Origin: Paragonimus westermani | Taxonomy: Eukaryota > Platyhelminthes > Trematoda > Plagiorchiida > Troglotrematidae | Assembly: GCA_008508345.1 (NCBI GenBank) | Contig: QNGE01003033.1 | Span: forward strand, 1 to 64,000 | DNA: 64,000 nucleotides | Direction of reading: 5' to 3' | Shown here: piece by piece, positions 30,661-43,373 of the stretch | Layout of the letters: each line of letters starts with the position of its first letter | Position numbering within the stretch: the stretch's first letter is position 1 | Notes under the pieces: generated by a model | What the model was told of the DNA's origin: nothing | Database searches by the model: none | Seen by the model: only the letters and a program-made list of their open reading frames with translations | Made by a program: the position numbers and the translations under genes

Positions 30661-33600
30661 CTTAAAACCTGATGTACTTATGTTTGTTTGCTTGTGGAGT
30701 AGTGTCGCTTACTCTGGACGGATGGGTGCCGCTATTGTTGAGGTTCAACTGTGTCCTCATATTCTTGCATGATTTTACGGTATATAAGGCAATGATGGAC
30801 ATTTTTGTGGAGAAATTGCCATTTTATGACCGGACGCGGTTAACTTGCTTTTCCTGTTTTCGATTACGCGTTATGACCTTGTACCGTTTTGCTGCTATTG
30901 CTGTATTAAGAACACCATATCGGTAACTTAGCAACCACTGCTATAGAAGAGTTTCCTGGACAAATAAAGGTGTATGCACACGTGAGTTGTAGATCGAGGC
31001 TAACTGGGTGAATCCACCAGGAATGTAAACAACAAAGGCACGAGATCCGGAAAAACAAATACATCTACATAGGCACACAAACACTCCTAATCACCGTCTA
31101 AGGGAAACGTTTCACGTACATAAACAGACGTAAACATAGCCCATGTACTTATTGGCCTAACGCACACAAGCGATCAACCTGCAAGCAGTTGAAGGTGGCC
31201 AGTTACCATGCTTTCGCATGGCCAGCTGCAGAACACTTCTGGGTTCTGTGTATAGACAAAGTTGCAAAAATGGGTGTAAATTGACAACAAATAAGTAGGA
31301 GAAATAGGAGTCACCATGGCACTTTTTCAACACAGTGTAAAATTTACATATCGCTGTAATCTAAGTGCCCATGACTAGGTGAACAGCACGGGCTGGTTCT
31401 CAGTTGGTGAATATGCTGTCGACAGACACTTAGGCCACTGTGACCATAATTCTAAAACTGAACTAAAGTACGTCTGGCAACACAAAGATCGCATGATTGG
31501 TGTATTTTGTTAGAAACTCCAAAGCCTCGCCCTTGACATCGTCCAGTTGTTGAGATGTTAATTTTAAGTGTCCCCACTAACACAGGCTGATTAATAGAAA
31601 AATTGTCAAACATTCGGGAGACCACTAAAAGCGGCACCTTACTCTCGAAAACAAGTGACATCCGAACAATCTGTTCGATATTGAAGAGACGGCTGTTCAT
31701 GGAGCATATTTCGTAAGTATGAAACGGTATCCCTGAACCAGCCAATCAGGGCAGAAGAATGTATAAGTTAATGGCTGGGTTGACATAAACACAGAAAACA
31801 TACAGCCTCCATGTATGTGATTCTGGTAGATTTGCGCGTCACCTGAACCCTAGTTTACAGAAGAATCCAGATTGAAGGCCAAAGATTTTAAGAGTGATTT
31901 ATTTGCTGAACACCCCGCTGTTAATTTCAGCTGATAGCTATTTGTACACACATGGCTCATTTTTCTCGCAGAACGCGCAATGGAACGAGTGTGAGTAATC
32001 GGACAGGTTGAGACTCGAAGACAGCGTCACTCACTTTGGGCTTGGTCAAATGTATTAACATGTTCAGAAAGAACACTACTGACGCACGTTCACTCTCATT
32101 GTGTACAAAACACCAAGTGGACTTTTATCTAAAATCGTATTTATGGTAATACCAATATCGAGGTGTTTTGGAGCAACACATTTGAACAGAGTAATTGGCT
32201 TTACGACTCTCATCACCTCCTTAGTAGCGACAACTCGAAAGACCACTTGGATACTAAAAACTAGACAGACACGGCTGTCTCCTTAGAGGACTTTAGCTTA
32301 AACATTGTCTGCAATAGCAAACGGCAGTAGATGTTTTCATTACGTCTTGCTAGAGGACGAAATACACGTTTTTCGAGAACAGCTCGAACGTCCGTACTCT
32401 CAGTAGATGAGCAATCATACCAGATCATTTGAAGCTATGCTACCATCAACCGAAAATAGCTAAAAGAACATCTCTACTAGGGAACTACAGTTTTACGCGA
32501 ACCATATTGTGTTGACTCTGTTTCTAGTCCACACGCGATTCGTTTTCTGTTGGACACAGACCCAGTCGGTTTCAATGTTTCTAGCATGGTTAGTTTGCGG
32601 TTAGGATTGTCAGGTGACTAAGCTGAATAGCTTAAAGCAAGGCTTGTTGACGGCTGGTTGACCCAGTTTACATAAACGGGGCACAGTTTAACATATCCGA
32701 ACAGAAGCGTTAAACCAACGTGTACAACATATACGCACTACCTCCAGCCGATTGGAAAGTCAACGTGTAACTCGCATTAATATGCGCACTATGTAGCATT
32801 CGGTATCATGCAATGTGTGGGGTGGATCACACGTAGTGATGATTTCAAACTACCCAGCCTTCGACAGTAACATTCGAGTAGTCAGAACTTAAACGCATCC
32901 ACCGTACATCGGTAGGTGGAATTGTATCAAGGTCCATTTCCCAGAGTCGAACGTGAAGGCTGATAGAAAATTTCAAAACGATGTGGAAACATGACGTAGT
33001 TTCTCAACAGTCATCTACGGAAGACAGCTGTCAAGTGGGCAAATGGAATAGTATTCTAAAAATGTTCCCTCTGTCTTACCTGAACACTAGAACGCTTAAT
33101 GAATCTAATATAAATTGCAACTTACCAGCAGTGGAGTCTAGTTTTTACCCATCACATTCTGCAATGCATCGCGCGACCTTTCAAATGACAAGCTCTGACG
33201 GTTCCATTCAGACCGAATATTAAACTTACTATAAAAGTCTGTTTAGTCGATCCTCTCCGTGGTGTGTCTTTACACTGTTTCGTATGATGTAAATGACAAG
33301 TTTACTGATGTAGCATTTGTTACCCCCGCAAAAATTAAATTCAGAGGTCCGTGCAAGAAGATGAGAAAGGATTTTGGCTATGGGTTTCTGTTTCGATTTT
33401 GATCGGGGAATAAAGTATGTGATTATAACTCAACCAAAGTATGTGGAAAAAGTTATTGGTCTACATTTATGCAGTCATCATCGAGAACTGAAGCAGCATC
33501 TGGACCTTGTGAGTTTATCATCAGTATCAACAGGAGTTAACTGGATATTTACCGTGCTTCTTCCGGAATCTATCTGACCATCTAAATGCTACTTGCATGG

Positions 33601-36098
33601 CCACACGGTTTTGACTTTCGATACAGCAATTCGGTTGTGCTAGACGCGAGGTCAGGTGCACGTTGACCAGCATGATTGTTTCATGAGAACTTGAATTTAG
33701 GAGCAAGTCCTGCCCGTTTCATGAGGATTCACTACTAATTATGCTCAGGTGCATCTCATTATTGCCTTTTGTAACGAGGCCGACTAAAAAGTCTATCTCA
33801 ACGCAGAAGTAGCTCGCAAATGTTGATGGTGTTCAACTTATAACACCTCAACTCCCCAATTTTTCACTAGAAAAAAAGAGTCGCTCATTCAGCTGAAAGA
33901 AATCGTCGATTTCGGTTTAGTTGAGAGGTCCTTATTGCAAGGCTATCGACCGCACTTAAGTGCTTATGTGATAATCAGTAGAAGTTGGCTAAGAAGACCG
34001 TCAGAATGCATGCCATGCAAGGCGTCTCTTGCATACGTTTCCATCCAGTAAATGTCTTATCTCCCCAACCGTATAGTTGTGCTCACAAGATGAGGTAATG
34101 CTTACCGTTACAAGTGGATCCCAACTGAAAGGAGGCCCCTTTTCAAGGCAAAATGTCAAACAGAATGAGCGACAGTTGGTGAGGGCTTGCTGAATGCAAA
34201 TGTCACGCCCACAGTTTGAAGTTGTTTCGCGGTTAGCCATTACTACACTCACCAGCAGAAATAGGTGGCTAAAATGGAGAATTAAGAAGGCACGAACTAT
34301 GACGGCACAAGCAGATTTTTGCGAAGAGCTCGATCCGATTCACAGAGAAGGCGTTCTTTGGCTCTATGTGTATACCATTTGCACAGTGGTTTGCATACAC
34401 GTCAAGTGCCTTGTTCTCACGTTTGGGGATTTTCATAAACTGTGTTCAGTCGTCCACCACTGTAGTTTCTTACTGGTTGCATCGGTTACGAGAACTTTGA
34501 TGAACACGGATGGCTCGTTCAGTTGATACTTCTAATTAAACCCCACAAATCATTGACAATAGTTGGTTTGACTCAGCATGATTTTGCCCACCACAGCTTT
34601 TCAAGTCATCTCAAAACGTTAACCGCTTATCTATGCCTGTTCGATCACCCTGTCTCAAGTCAACAAAACACCTGTTTGAATGGATGATTTCTCCATCCAT
34701 GAAATTTCATTTACAGCAGCATGAGGTTGGCGCTCCGAAGGTACGACGGCACAAAAGACAAGAACATAAGGTGAGAATTTTCTGAAGGCGTACAACGAAG
34801 CGTCAGTGTTTCGTTAAAGGTGGACCAACTTGATGTGACGTGCGAGAACAGGAACACTCGAATTTTCAGGGGAACTGTGTGATTTGTAGTGTAAATGAGG
34901 GCAGTCTACACTAGGTTGTCAGATTTCACTGGTTATGTTCATAAGCAGATCAGGTGTTCATCACAAAATCACGCGAAAGTGTGCATCAATGGGTTTTATA
35001 GCCACACCTATCGTGTTGTTATTTTAACTGTGTAATTATACATAGGCCTTGAGGTATGTGGCTCAAACACATAAAGCAGTGGGATATGAAAAATGAAGAA
35101 CAAATGATGTTCACTGAAGGCGACCTAGATGGTGAACGCTTGAAGGTAAGCGCGCGTGCCTAAAATTACGGCAATTCGAGAGCTAGAGCCAAGCCTGATT
35201 TACACAGACTGTGTGCTGCAAGTGACCCTGTCTACCCTTTAACGTATAAATCCGTAGCTAGTGCCCCTGTGTCTTTTAACTAGACAACAACGGAATAACA
35301 CGCAAAAGTTTCCAATGAAAAGTAATTGACAAATTGTGCGTGACCTAATTCACCAAGTGGTGGTCCGATAGGACAATTAATCTGAAGAGATCGGACAAAA
35401 AAATGGTGTGTGACCAGTCAGCCCACGATAGTGTGAAATCTGACCATGGCTGTTCAGTATGGCTAAGGGAACCTAGGTTAGATTATGGAGCACTCATGCG
35501 CCGGCGAACTAACTGTTTAGTTCAAGGTCAACGGATTTTAACGACCAGCGAATAAACTAACGAATGGACTGAAGGCAGGTTACACTGCAGAAGAGTACAA
35601 CAACAGAGGTAACGACTGCAACGTGCAGCCTTGCGTAAGGACGCATACGCGTACACACAAACACGAAACATGCGTGCACACACACGACGGCCTACGGAGT
35701 GAACACAATGAAGCCTCCGGCAGACAGGTTAACTAAGGACACGAATGTTTACCGGATCGTAAAGTGCATACAACTATCAGTAAACAGTAGATCAGAGATG
35801 AGACCAAACACGAAACTTCTTTCCCACTGCTGCATACAGCGAATTCTGAAACCATTTGAAAAAGGATGAAACCGCTTCCGATGAAAACACAATTAAGCAA
35901 ACGGACGGACTCAAAGCTAATATTCATAAACAAATTCACCTGAAAATTTTATCAAAGTAGACAAGGTAAAGTAGCCACACATTTCAACTGCCGAAAAGAA
36001 AACGACGCATGTTTGAAAGGAAAGTGAACGGAGATCGTTGGCGTCGATAAAACAGGCTCAGACCTGATATGGAAATAGCAGAGCTCTCTTATACAACT
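30661..36098. other. Gene-poor region between the duplicated segments
   Basis: No element or gene recognised. A minus-strand frame at 31452-31745 and a plus-strand frame at 34194-34526 lack any recognised motif. A splice-bounded 30-codon segment is at 35056-35145. Confidence 0.4.
35056..35145 (+). CDS. Possible short exon of an unidentified gene
   Basis: Ninety bases from an ATG to a good donor (ttgaag/gtaagc) read MWLKHIKQWDMKNEEQMM and then FTEGDLDGERLK. The hydrophilic, charged composition is protein-like, and an AG lies just upstream (ccttgag). No homologue recognised; it could be chance. Confidence 0.2.
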
Positions 36099-36605
36099 TG
36101 CTGTACATTAGTGTATGAACCCGCCAAACATCCACCAACACATAGTGAATAAAACCATTCATTAATGTTAGTAGTGGCCGTCGCAAAATACAGTTCATTC
36201 ATCCAGACGACGTTTTACCATATTCACCGCAGTCCCACTGCATCTGGTGAAGTGGCTGACAAAACCCCACAAATGGACGGATCTATTGTCATGTAGATGG
36301 CAGAGTGATGTGTCACGATCTCATCACACAGGGTATGTGTGCACAGACCTAAAAATCCGAACGATTCAAGGACGATATGGGCATTCATACAGTTCAAGAT
36401 GATGGCTCTTCAATCCATGCTCCAGCGTCTATCTGACCAGTTTGGCCTTCTGCATCACATTACCTGAGGTACGACCTACGAGTGTAAACTGCGGGAATAT
36501 GTGTTACTAGTGATGTCCGTCCGGAATGACTGAATGGTGCACATTAGTTATGCTCTGAACGACCGATACAACCATATACGGCAGTTCGAAGCGCATTGCA
36601 ACCAA
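36099..36605. repeat. 507-bp direct duplication, copy 2
   Basis: Second copy of 30154-30660, same orientation, 5,945 bp downstream, one substitution in 507 bp. See the first copy. Confidence 0.95.
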
Positions 36606-39600
36606 AACACGGCCGACGTCAGAATAAATCCAAAATCATTACGTTGCTCATTTTTGCCCACTGTATGATGTCGACCGAGGTGGAGTGATGGCATATATGA
36701 CAAGTTCATGTGAAAGTGAATGATCAGAAATTAGGGTTATTCTGCCGAGGTCGTTTGAACATTCGATAACGGGTTGCTGATGCAGGTGGCTATTGCTGTA
36801 GCGAATTAAGAGTGGGCTCTGTGCTCGTGTGATATCCGAGTCTGTGAGCTGATACTAAGTGACCATGACAATATATTTTGTCCACGGCTGTGCCCACACG
36901 TCAACGTTCCTTGTAGGTTGAGCACTGGAACCTACCCTGACCATTCTTCCCCAATATATGCACAACACTATGAACACAACCAGGTCACATTATTGTTTCA
37001 CGTAAATTAAATCATAATATTAGGTTCCCCTGTTGAAACTGACAGTTATAATGCAACAACTGACTGGTCCTTTCGTTAACTTCATTAGTTGTTAACAAGA
37101 ACTGTAGGATACTCATAACTGATTGATAGGAACATGCAGGCAACTGCATGTATAAGCAGGTGGTACGCATTTGAAACCGACTGCGAATTTATCAGTTATA
37201 AACAGTGTGCAACGAGGATTTCGACAAAAAGCGTAGCCGAAAGTCATATCCATCAGGTGGGAAGAGTTCTGAAACTAACAATGTGTTGCGAGTGAATTTT
37301 GAACATTAATCACACCCAGCTTGTATTAACATACTTTGAAAAATCACTTTGTTATCTTGAACCTTGTGGTAGAGTGAGTTGTTGCACATTCCTCGCAAGT
37401 ACCGTTGACATCTACAGTGATCTAGGGATTATGCTGGTTCCGAGATACATGACACAAACAACTCGCAAATGAGTTACTAAATGCCAGATGACTACAGGGT
37501 TTTCCCAAGTGGAACATTAATGGGTGTGTAGCCAAGTTTCGCTTCTGATACAGACTTGTGTTGGCGCACAGAAAAACCCGGATGATGCAGACGAATTAAT
37601 GTTCAAGCCGCTCGTTCTTCACCATGCCCCATGGACACACACTTACACACTACCGTATGCTGATGTACGTGTTAGGTGGGGATTCAGATTCATCACCAAC
37701 CACATTTTATTATACAGCTAACAGTCATCTACGCTTTTTCCACTCTAAGATGTCTCGACGTCAGTTTAAGGTGCCCCAGGTATATGGGCCTGAGCGAGCT
37801 AATTTTGTTTACTCCCTGCGCCTGGCAAGGCCGTATCCTCCCATTTTGTAGGGGTTAATCAATTTGTGTGTTTGTCACTCTACCTATGCCCACATTAATC
37901 TTACTGTTGAAACACGGCCAACTCCATCGGGACATTTTAAGTTGACATTGATACACGTGAAACTGACATGTAGCCATCTTAAACTGGAAAGTGTATAGAC
38001 AACCAGTTACATCTATTAGTTCCGAAACGAAAGTCAATTTTACAACTGATTCACCTGGTCTGATAAAGATTTACATGTTAGAAACGAAACACGTTACAGG
38101 TAGGCAGTTGCCGATTGTTTCATGAGTTAGGTGTTATCTAATGCATTATAATTTATACATTCGAGGGACAACAACACTGTTGACGATTTTTTTTACTCTA
38201 CCTGTTCTGCTCTGGTTATGTACTCCTTCAGGTACAGTTGAAACAAACGGATATTCATCATGGTTTCGTTAGTTCATCTTATGAGATTCCGTTATCCCAA
38301 CCTTAGCGACGAGAACGAACTGTGGAGTGAGAAGTGAACAAGGTCTACTGAACAAACGAATCCTGTAACAAGAGCTTCGCTTCCATAACATAGGTGAGCA
38401 CCGTTTTTAGAATTCTTATCGGAAAGCCGGTGGCATCTTACCAAACAAACCTTTCGTCCTGTAACTTATGTCACGTGTTGGTCACCTGACTGTTGCTGCC
38501 ACTTTAACACAGCGTGAAAAGTGCACGGTTCAGCAAACGACAGGCTGTGATTTACAAGGTTATTGTAATTATGATCTGCGTGATTAGGTGGACTCGTTCA
38601 TCTGTACTGCACAAGAGAACTTTCCACAAACATGTCATCAGATCTTGTAGTTGATTAGGCGGAGCTCTTATTCTACATGTGGCATCCTACCTAGACCCTG
38701 GTGAATGAAAACAGAACATTCTCTGTGATACCAGACTTCCAGCCCTAGCCAAACAATGTATAACCCAGAACGTGACGCCAGTCAGTGAGGACACACTGAG
38801 GTGAGTTTCACAACGTTGATGAACATTAATTTGAGTTCATCGTGAACCTCACTCCCGAAATAACTAGATTCTCTAACGAGCGGATGCGGACGGGAATAAA
38901 GCTATATACCAGTTATAACTTTGAGTGTATAATTTTCATTACTGCACACTGTTCTATGGTTTATACAACTTGAATTAACCAGCGGGCTACAGAAAAATAA
39001 ACGGATGAAAGAATTTTCCAAATACTCATGAACCAAATTCACTTGGGAAAAGTGAGATCACAACTCTCGTAGAAGCAAATTGTCTTGAAGCATTAAAAAA
39101 CGACCAATCGTCAATCTGAAGGTTGTTTCTGAATGGTCTAATAGTGCCTACGAAAATTTGTTTACATGGGTGAGTAGCGGAAGGGCGGTTGTGTAAGGTG
39201 GAAATACGTGAGTTACGGACACAGTGATAAAGTGCCCGCAACTAACGGCTTTTTGAGCACCCAAACCACCACAAGAGCGTCATCCATGGACTAGATAGCG
39301 ACATTAGAGAGGCATCCAACAAGTTAGGGAAAATCCAACGTACACTGATCCGTCAACCTATAGTAATGGGTCGTGTAGCTCGATATACAGGGTGTTTACC
39401 TTTACAAATGTAGGTGTTATAATTCTTTTTATGGGAATCAAACGAACAACATTTTCGGCTTCTTCATATCCACGCTCCACATAACCCTTCCGACACATAT
39501 GAGGCGCGTCTCCGACCCACAGTTACCACGTGATCCATGCCTCAGACGTTATTCACACTTCAGTGATTCGTTTTCTTCCAGTGGTGGATCAGAGAAGGTT

Positions 39601-41519
39601 ATTTACGAGTTAAACCAAGCAAAATCGTCACCGATCGATGTTGTCTGTCGTAAGGTAGCAGTCTCCGAGAGGTGCGGACATCGTGTTTCCCCGTACCGAG
39701 GATATTCGCTTTATCGTTGATCAACCCGCAATCCTGGTTTTCACTGACGTCATGTCATCGGAGTTGACACAGGCTTAGTTTGTTACCAGTATTGTTTAGC
39801 AAGATGTTATCTCCCCATGTACTTTGTGAACTGGCATGTCGATGGGAAATCGGGCGCGTGTCGCAACAATGTTAGCCATTGGTTGAATCATCATGTTGGT
39901 TTCCGTACATGCATCCATAAGCATAAAAAGAATGGGGCAGCTACCTAAATGCACATTTAACAACAATTAACAGGGGCTGTAAGGAGAAAGTGTAGATAAC
40001 TAGATGAGTGTTTACCACTAGGTGTTGACTGGCTGCTTAGAAACAACAAGGCAATCAACACTAATTGCATAAAACTTATCTGATTCTCTAGTGGTTTTAC
40101 ATGTTAGACTTTGAGTACAGCTGTACTATGTATGACCAGCTAACGTGCCCATTCATGCTTTAATGAGCAATGCCGGTGTCGCTAAAAATTAGCTACGGGT
40201 TTGAAGGTTGCCTAATACAAAGCGTTCCTGCCCAACATATCTGGATTTTGTACCACCTAGCTGCAAATGTTTTACCGAGCTGCACGCAACAATAGCGGCT
40301 CTTATATCGAGGTATTGTTGGCTGAGAAGCAGCATCATTAAAGATATCAGTCTTAACGACTTTCCTTGGACCGTGGATCAGTGAATCAAAGAATGATGTC
40401 TATACAGAGATGGCGCTAACGCCAAAGTCTGAGTGTGATATAAATTGTTTAAATCGCTTACAGAAAGATACAGTCCAAGGGATTTAGATAAAGATTAGAA
40501 CACGAGCATTTTCCGCAAGTGATCTGATTTGCCGTTGGGGAGACAACCTCCATCCTTTCAACCCAACCTTGAATGGCATGCACTGTAGTACACGCGATGT
40601 TGCAGCAAACCTGAACAGAAGTATGTTCATTACGGTCTATTCCCCCGAGTTACTTCTAGAGAGTTCGCGGTCAACCTGACGGCAAATGTGGCCGCATCAT
40701 GTACAGTAGTTGAGTCGCATTAAGGGGTACGCTGTTTTCACATAAAATAGGTCAGACGAGAAAGTGGGCGATTCAATACATATACGTGAACTCAATTTAA
40801 TCGATATTGCAACTCCACGCCACAGAACTTTACCGAAGTACACAAACAAAGATAGAATAACATAAGCCAACTTATAGGGCGCAATTTTATACAAACGCTT
40901 AACTGAAGGTGGATGAGAACTCACGCTGCGCTCCATAACCACTTACTGATAGTATAATTCACATACGCTCCCTTCACCTAAGAACCTATTAGATGCCTTC
41001 TTGCAGTAAGCGTATCTGTCATTAATGTGATAGGATTGCCGTTGTTTGCGGTCGGAAAGGGGCTGGCGAGTCATCTATTCGTCTAGGAGAAATGGAGAAC
41101 CGTCCACGTGGTGCTAAACAAGTCACTGTGATCACTGAATTGAATTGATACAAAGGTTATATGGGGCGTTCGAAGGAACCATTTTCCGATGAGAGGTCAA
41201 CCACACCGGCCGCGAAACCCAGTGTCCATGTTATGTTGAATGTGATCAATGGATTGTCTGAACGTGTACATTCTAAATTGTGAAAGGTGTATTTGCCGGT
41301 GCGAACAGCTGGCCTCTGCCCGATGAACTTACAGCCCTGAGTGTTCATCGACGGATTACAGCGTAACAAGTACTCTATGAGTCGATGCACCCCTTGACTT
41401 TCAAAATGGGTTTCCTTAATCCATATCAGCCGTCCCCTTGGTCAGAGCACACAGGAAATATCATATTGGTACACCGTTTCCATTGTTTGTAGCTTCCAAA
41501 CCTGATACTTCGTATCCGT
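36606..41519. other. No recognised gene
   Basis: Open frames at 37524-37851 and 39499-39720 (+) and 41157-41390 (-) lack recognised motifs. The last adjoins the Penelope-like remnant and could be its decayed end. Confidence 0.4.
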
Positions 41520-41914
41520 TTTTATGTGTACACTTTTGGAAAAATCGACCTACTGGCTTTCAAGCGAGCTTGAATGAATAGCACATCCCGCGCGCCATAC
41601 CTTCTGGACAATGAAGTGGGCAGTACAGTCTGCGTGGATTTGTCTTGAAAGGAGCAGTTTCTGTCCGTAGATTGTAGTGTCATGTGGTGTACACGTGATG
41701 AATACCAATGCGCTGACAATTCGTTGCGTGTTGTCTGTAAGGTCGCTGATTCGACAAGCGACATGACAACGGTGATTGACAGCATTATGTTTCTGAGGCA
41801 TTATTGCTTAATTGGATATGATGGCTATTCCAGGTTTCTTCTCTATAGACACCAATTCGAAAAAATCCATCAAAACGGGGCCCACTGAGTGCGGCCAAGA
41901 AGGCTGATTGATTC

Positions 41915-42106
41915 TTAAGGTAAGCTTCCAGTGTAAATGTAAGCCGAGTTGAAAGTATCTAGGATATCTGTTGGATTAGCATGGTTACTAATCCCACATA
42001 GGATGTCATCCGAATATCGATTATAAGCACTGTATCCGCAAATGACTTCTAGCTGGTCCTTTTCGAGCTTCGCTAAGGTGTCCGCGAACAGTAACCGTAA
42101 CACCAT
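41915..42106 (-). pseudogene. Penelope-like RT catalytic segment
   Basis: The minus-strand frame carries the LADxF..xLE helix (here LFADTLAKLE) and the catalytic box as YSDDIL, both aspartates present. The frame closes shortly after DTFNSAY. Confidence 0.6.
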
Positions 42107-42878
42107 CTATTTACCGGTAAATGTTCTCACTAATTTTAAAGTGTATATTACGGGTACATAAGTGCAGCAACTAATTCCATTCCGTTGAACGCATACGTAC
42201 ATTCAGGTTACTGGCCGCCATATGGTCACATAAATAGTTCAATATTCTTCTCAGTGAATCAGTTGTGAAAAAAGTTGATGCGCCGAGGGAGGATAATTCT
42301 TGTTCAGATAAACCGAATTCGTTCGTTTCAATGAGAATTTCAGAGGAACATCGCTGGCTACGCTTTGGTTACGTCTATATGTTAGAGTCAGCGGAGGTGT
42401 AATAACACCATTGGATGGTGTGGCGAGTTGCACATGTCCAGAATGGATCGAGGAGGCAACCCCATTTTTTGAAGCTCAGGTAACCTACAAAGCTTTGCAA
42501 GTATGGTTTCAATCAGTAGAATGCTCTTCAGTTACCTCAGTTAACCTACTCTGTCAACTACATCAATTACGACACCTTTGTCGGATTTCAGAACTTTTGA
42601 CACTAAGGTAAGTTTTTCCATTGTGCGATGTTTCGATTTAGGATTAGGGTGCTTTAACGCGCCTTTTTTCGTGAAGCGCTCTATCCCGGCTTGGATGCTA
42701 TACTCGGATCTTTGCTGTACGGCTTCACCCAGTCTACTGGCGCGGAGTCAGGAAGAACCCGACTATATGTCATGAGTTAGTCGCCAATTACAGCCAACAT
42801 GTTGAACAAATGTCCAGTGGTTAAAGCCACTTCGCGATTAAGTGGCCCAATATGGTCAATTCCATAGCCGCTGCACTA

Positions 42879-43373
42879 TGGTTGGTTCATCGGACGAGCA
42901 CGATACCCACGTCCACCTTGACGCCTCATCCTGGTGGGTTCAACTGGAAAAACGTGCATGCTAGTGTTTTGTTGACGAAAGATTTCGTCAGCCATCACCG
43001 ATGTCCTGATTAGGTTATTTTGATGATATCGTCTCCTAGCAGTTGGTACTACCGATTCAAGTTATTCAGCACTCAGTATTGTTGGCGGATTAAACTCAGA
43101 CAACTGGGAATACAATTTCTTGAGTTGTACATTCAAACCCAAATGTCTGGTGCTACTTTGCGGACAATAAAACCTAGGGTCTATCGATAATATTCCAATC
43201 ATTGTTTCATGCAGATGCAATGAGGAAAATTTATAGAAGTGCCGTTGACCATTGATTGGAAGGTCCCAAAGAAGGTTCGTTGGACTGGCACACTTTAGTA
43301 GTGTCCTCCCACACTTTTCTTCTCGTATTTCATAACTACTTAATTGTACGCTTCTGACTCGACAACCACCTCA
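42879..43373 (-). pseudogene. Penelope-like N-terminal region remnant
   Basis: Open for about 103 codons, one TAA, then open for 61 more in the same frame. The second half reads RRRYHQNNLIRTSVMADEIF and ends RARPMNQP before a stop. It is the longest single frame of the element. The match is to the segment upstream of RT in fluke Penelope-like elements. Confidence 0.55.

Larger units (their letters stand above)
41520..43373 (-). mobile_element. Degenerate Penelope-like retroelement
   Basis: On the minus strand an N-terminal region (43373 to 42879, one in-frame stop at 43062-43064) reads FYKFSSLHLHETMIGILS, DPRFYCPQSSTRHLGL and LKKLYSQLSEFNPPTILSAE, the pattern seen before RT in Penelope-like elements. 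A RT piece at 41915-42106 reads LLFADTLAKLEKDQLEVI and SAYNRYSDDILCGISNHAN, followed by DILDTFNSAY, which fits the LADxFMxxLE and RYVDDI...L..FN motifs. The catalytic box is Y-S-D-D. The 42110-42870 part is frameshifted. The region below 41915 is only weakly matched. Confidence 0.62.

Noticed and set aside
42251..42611. Short frames as host genes
   Set aside because: They lie inside the frameshifted RT part of the Penelope-like remnant and show no other support.
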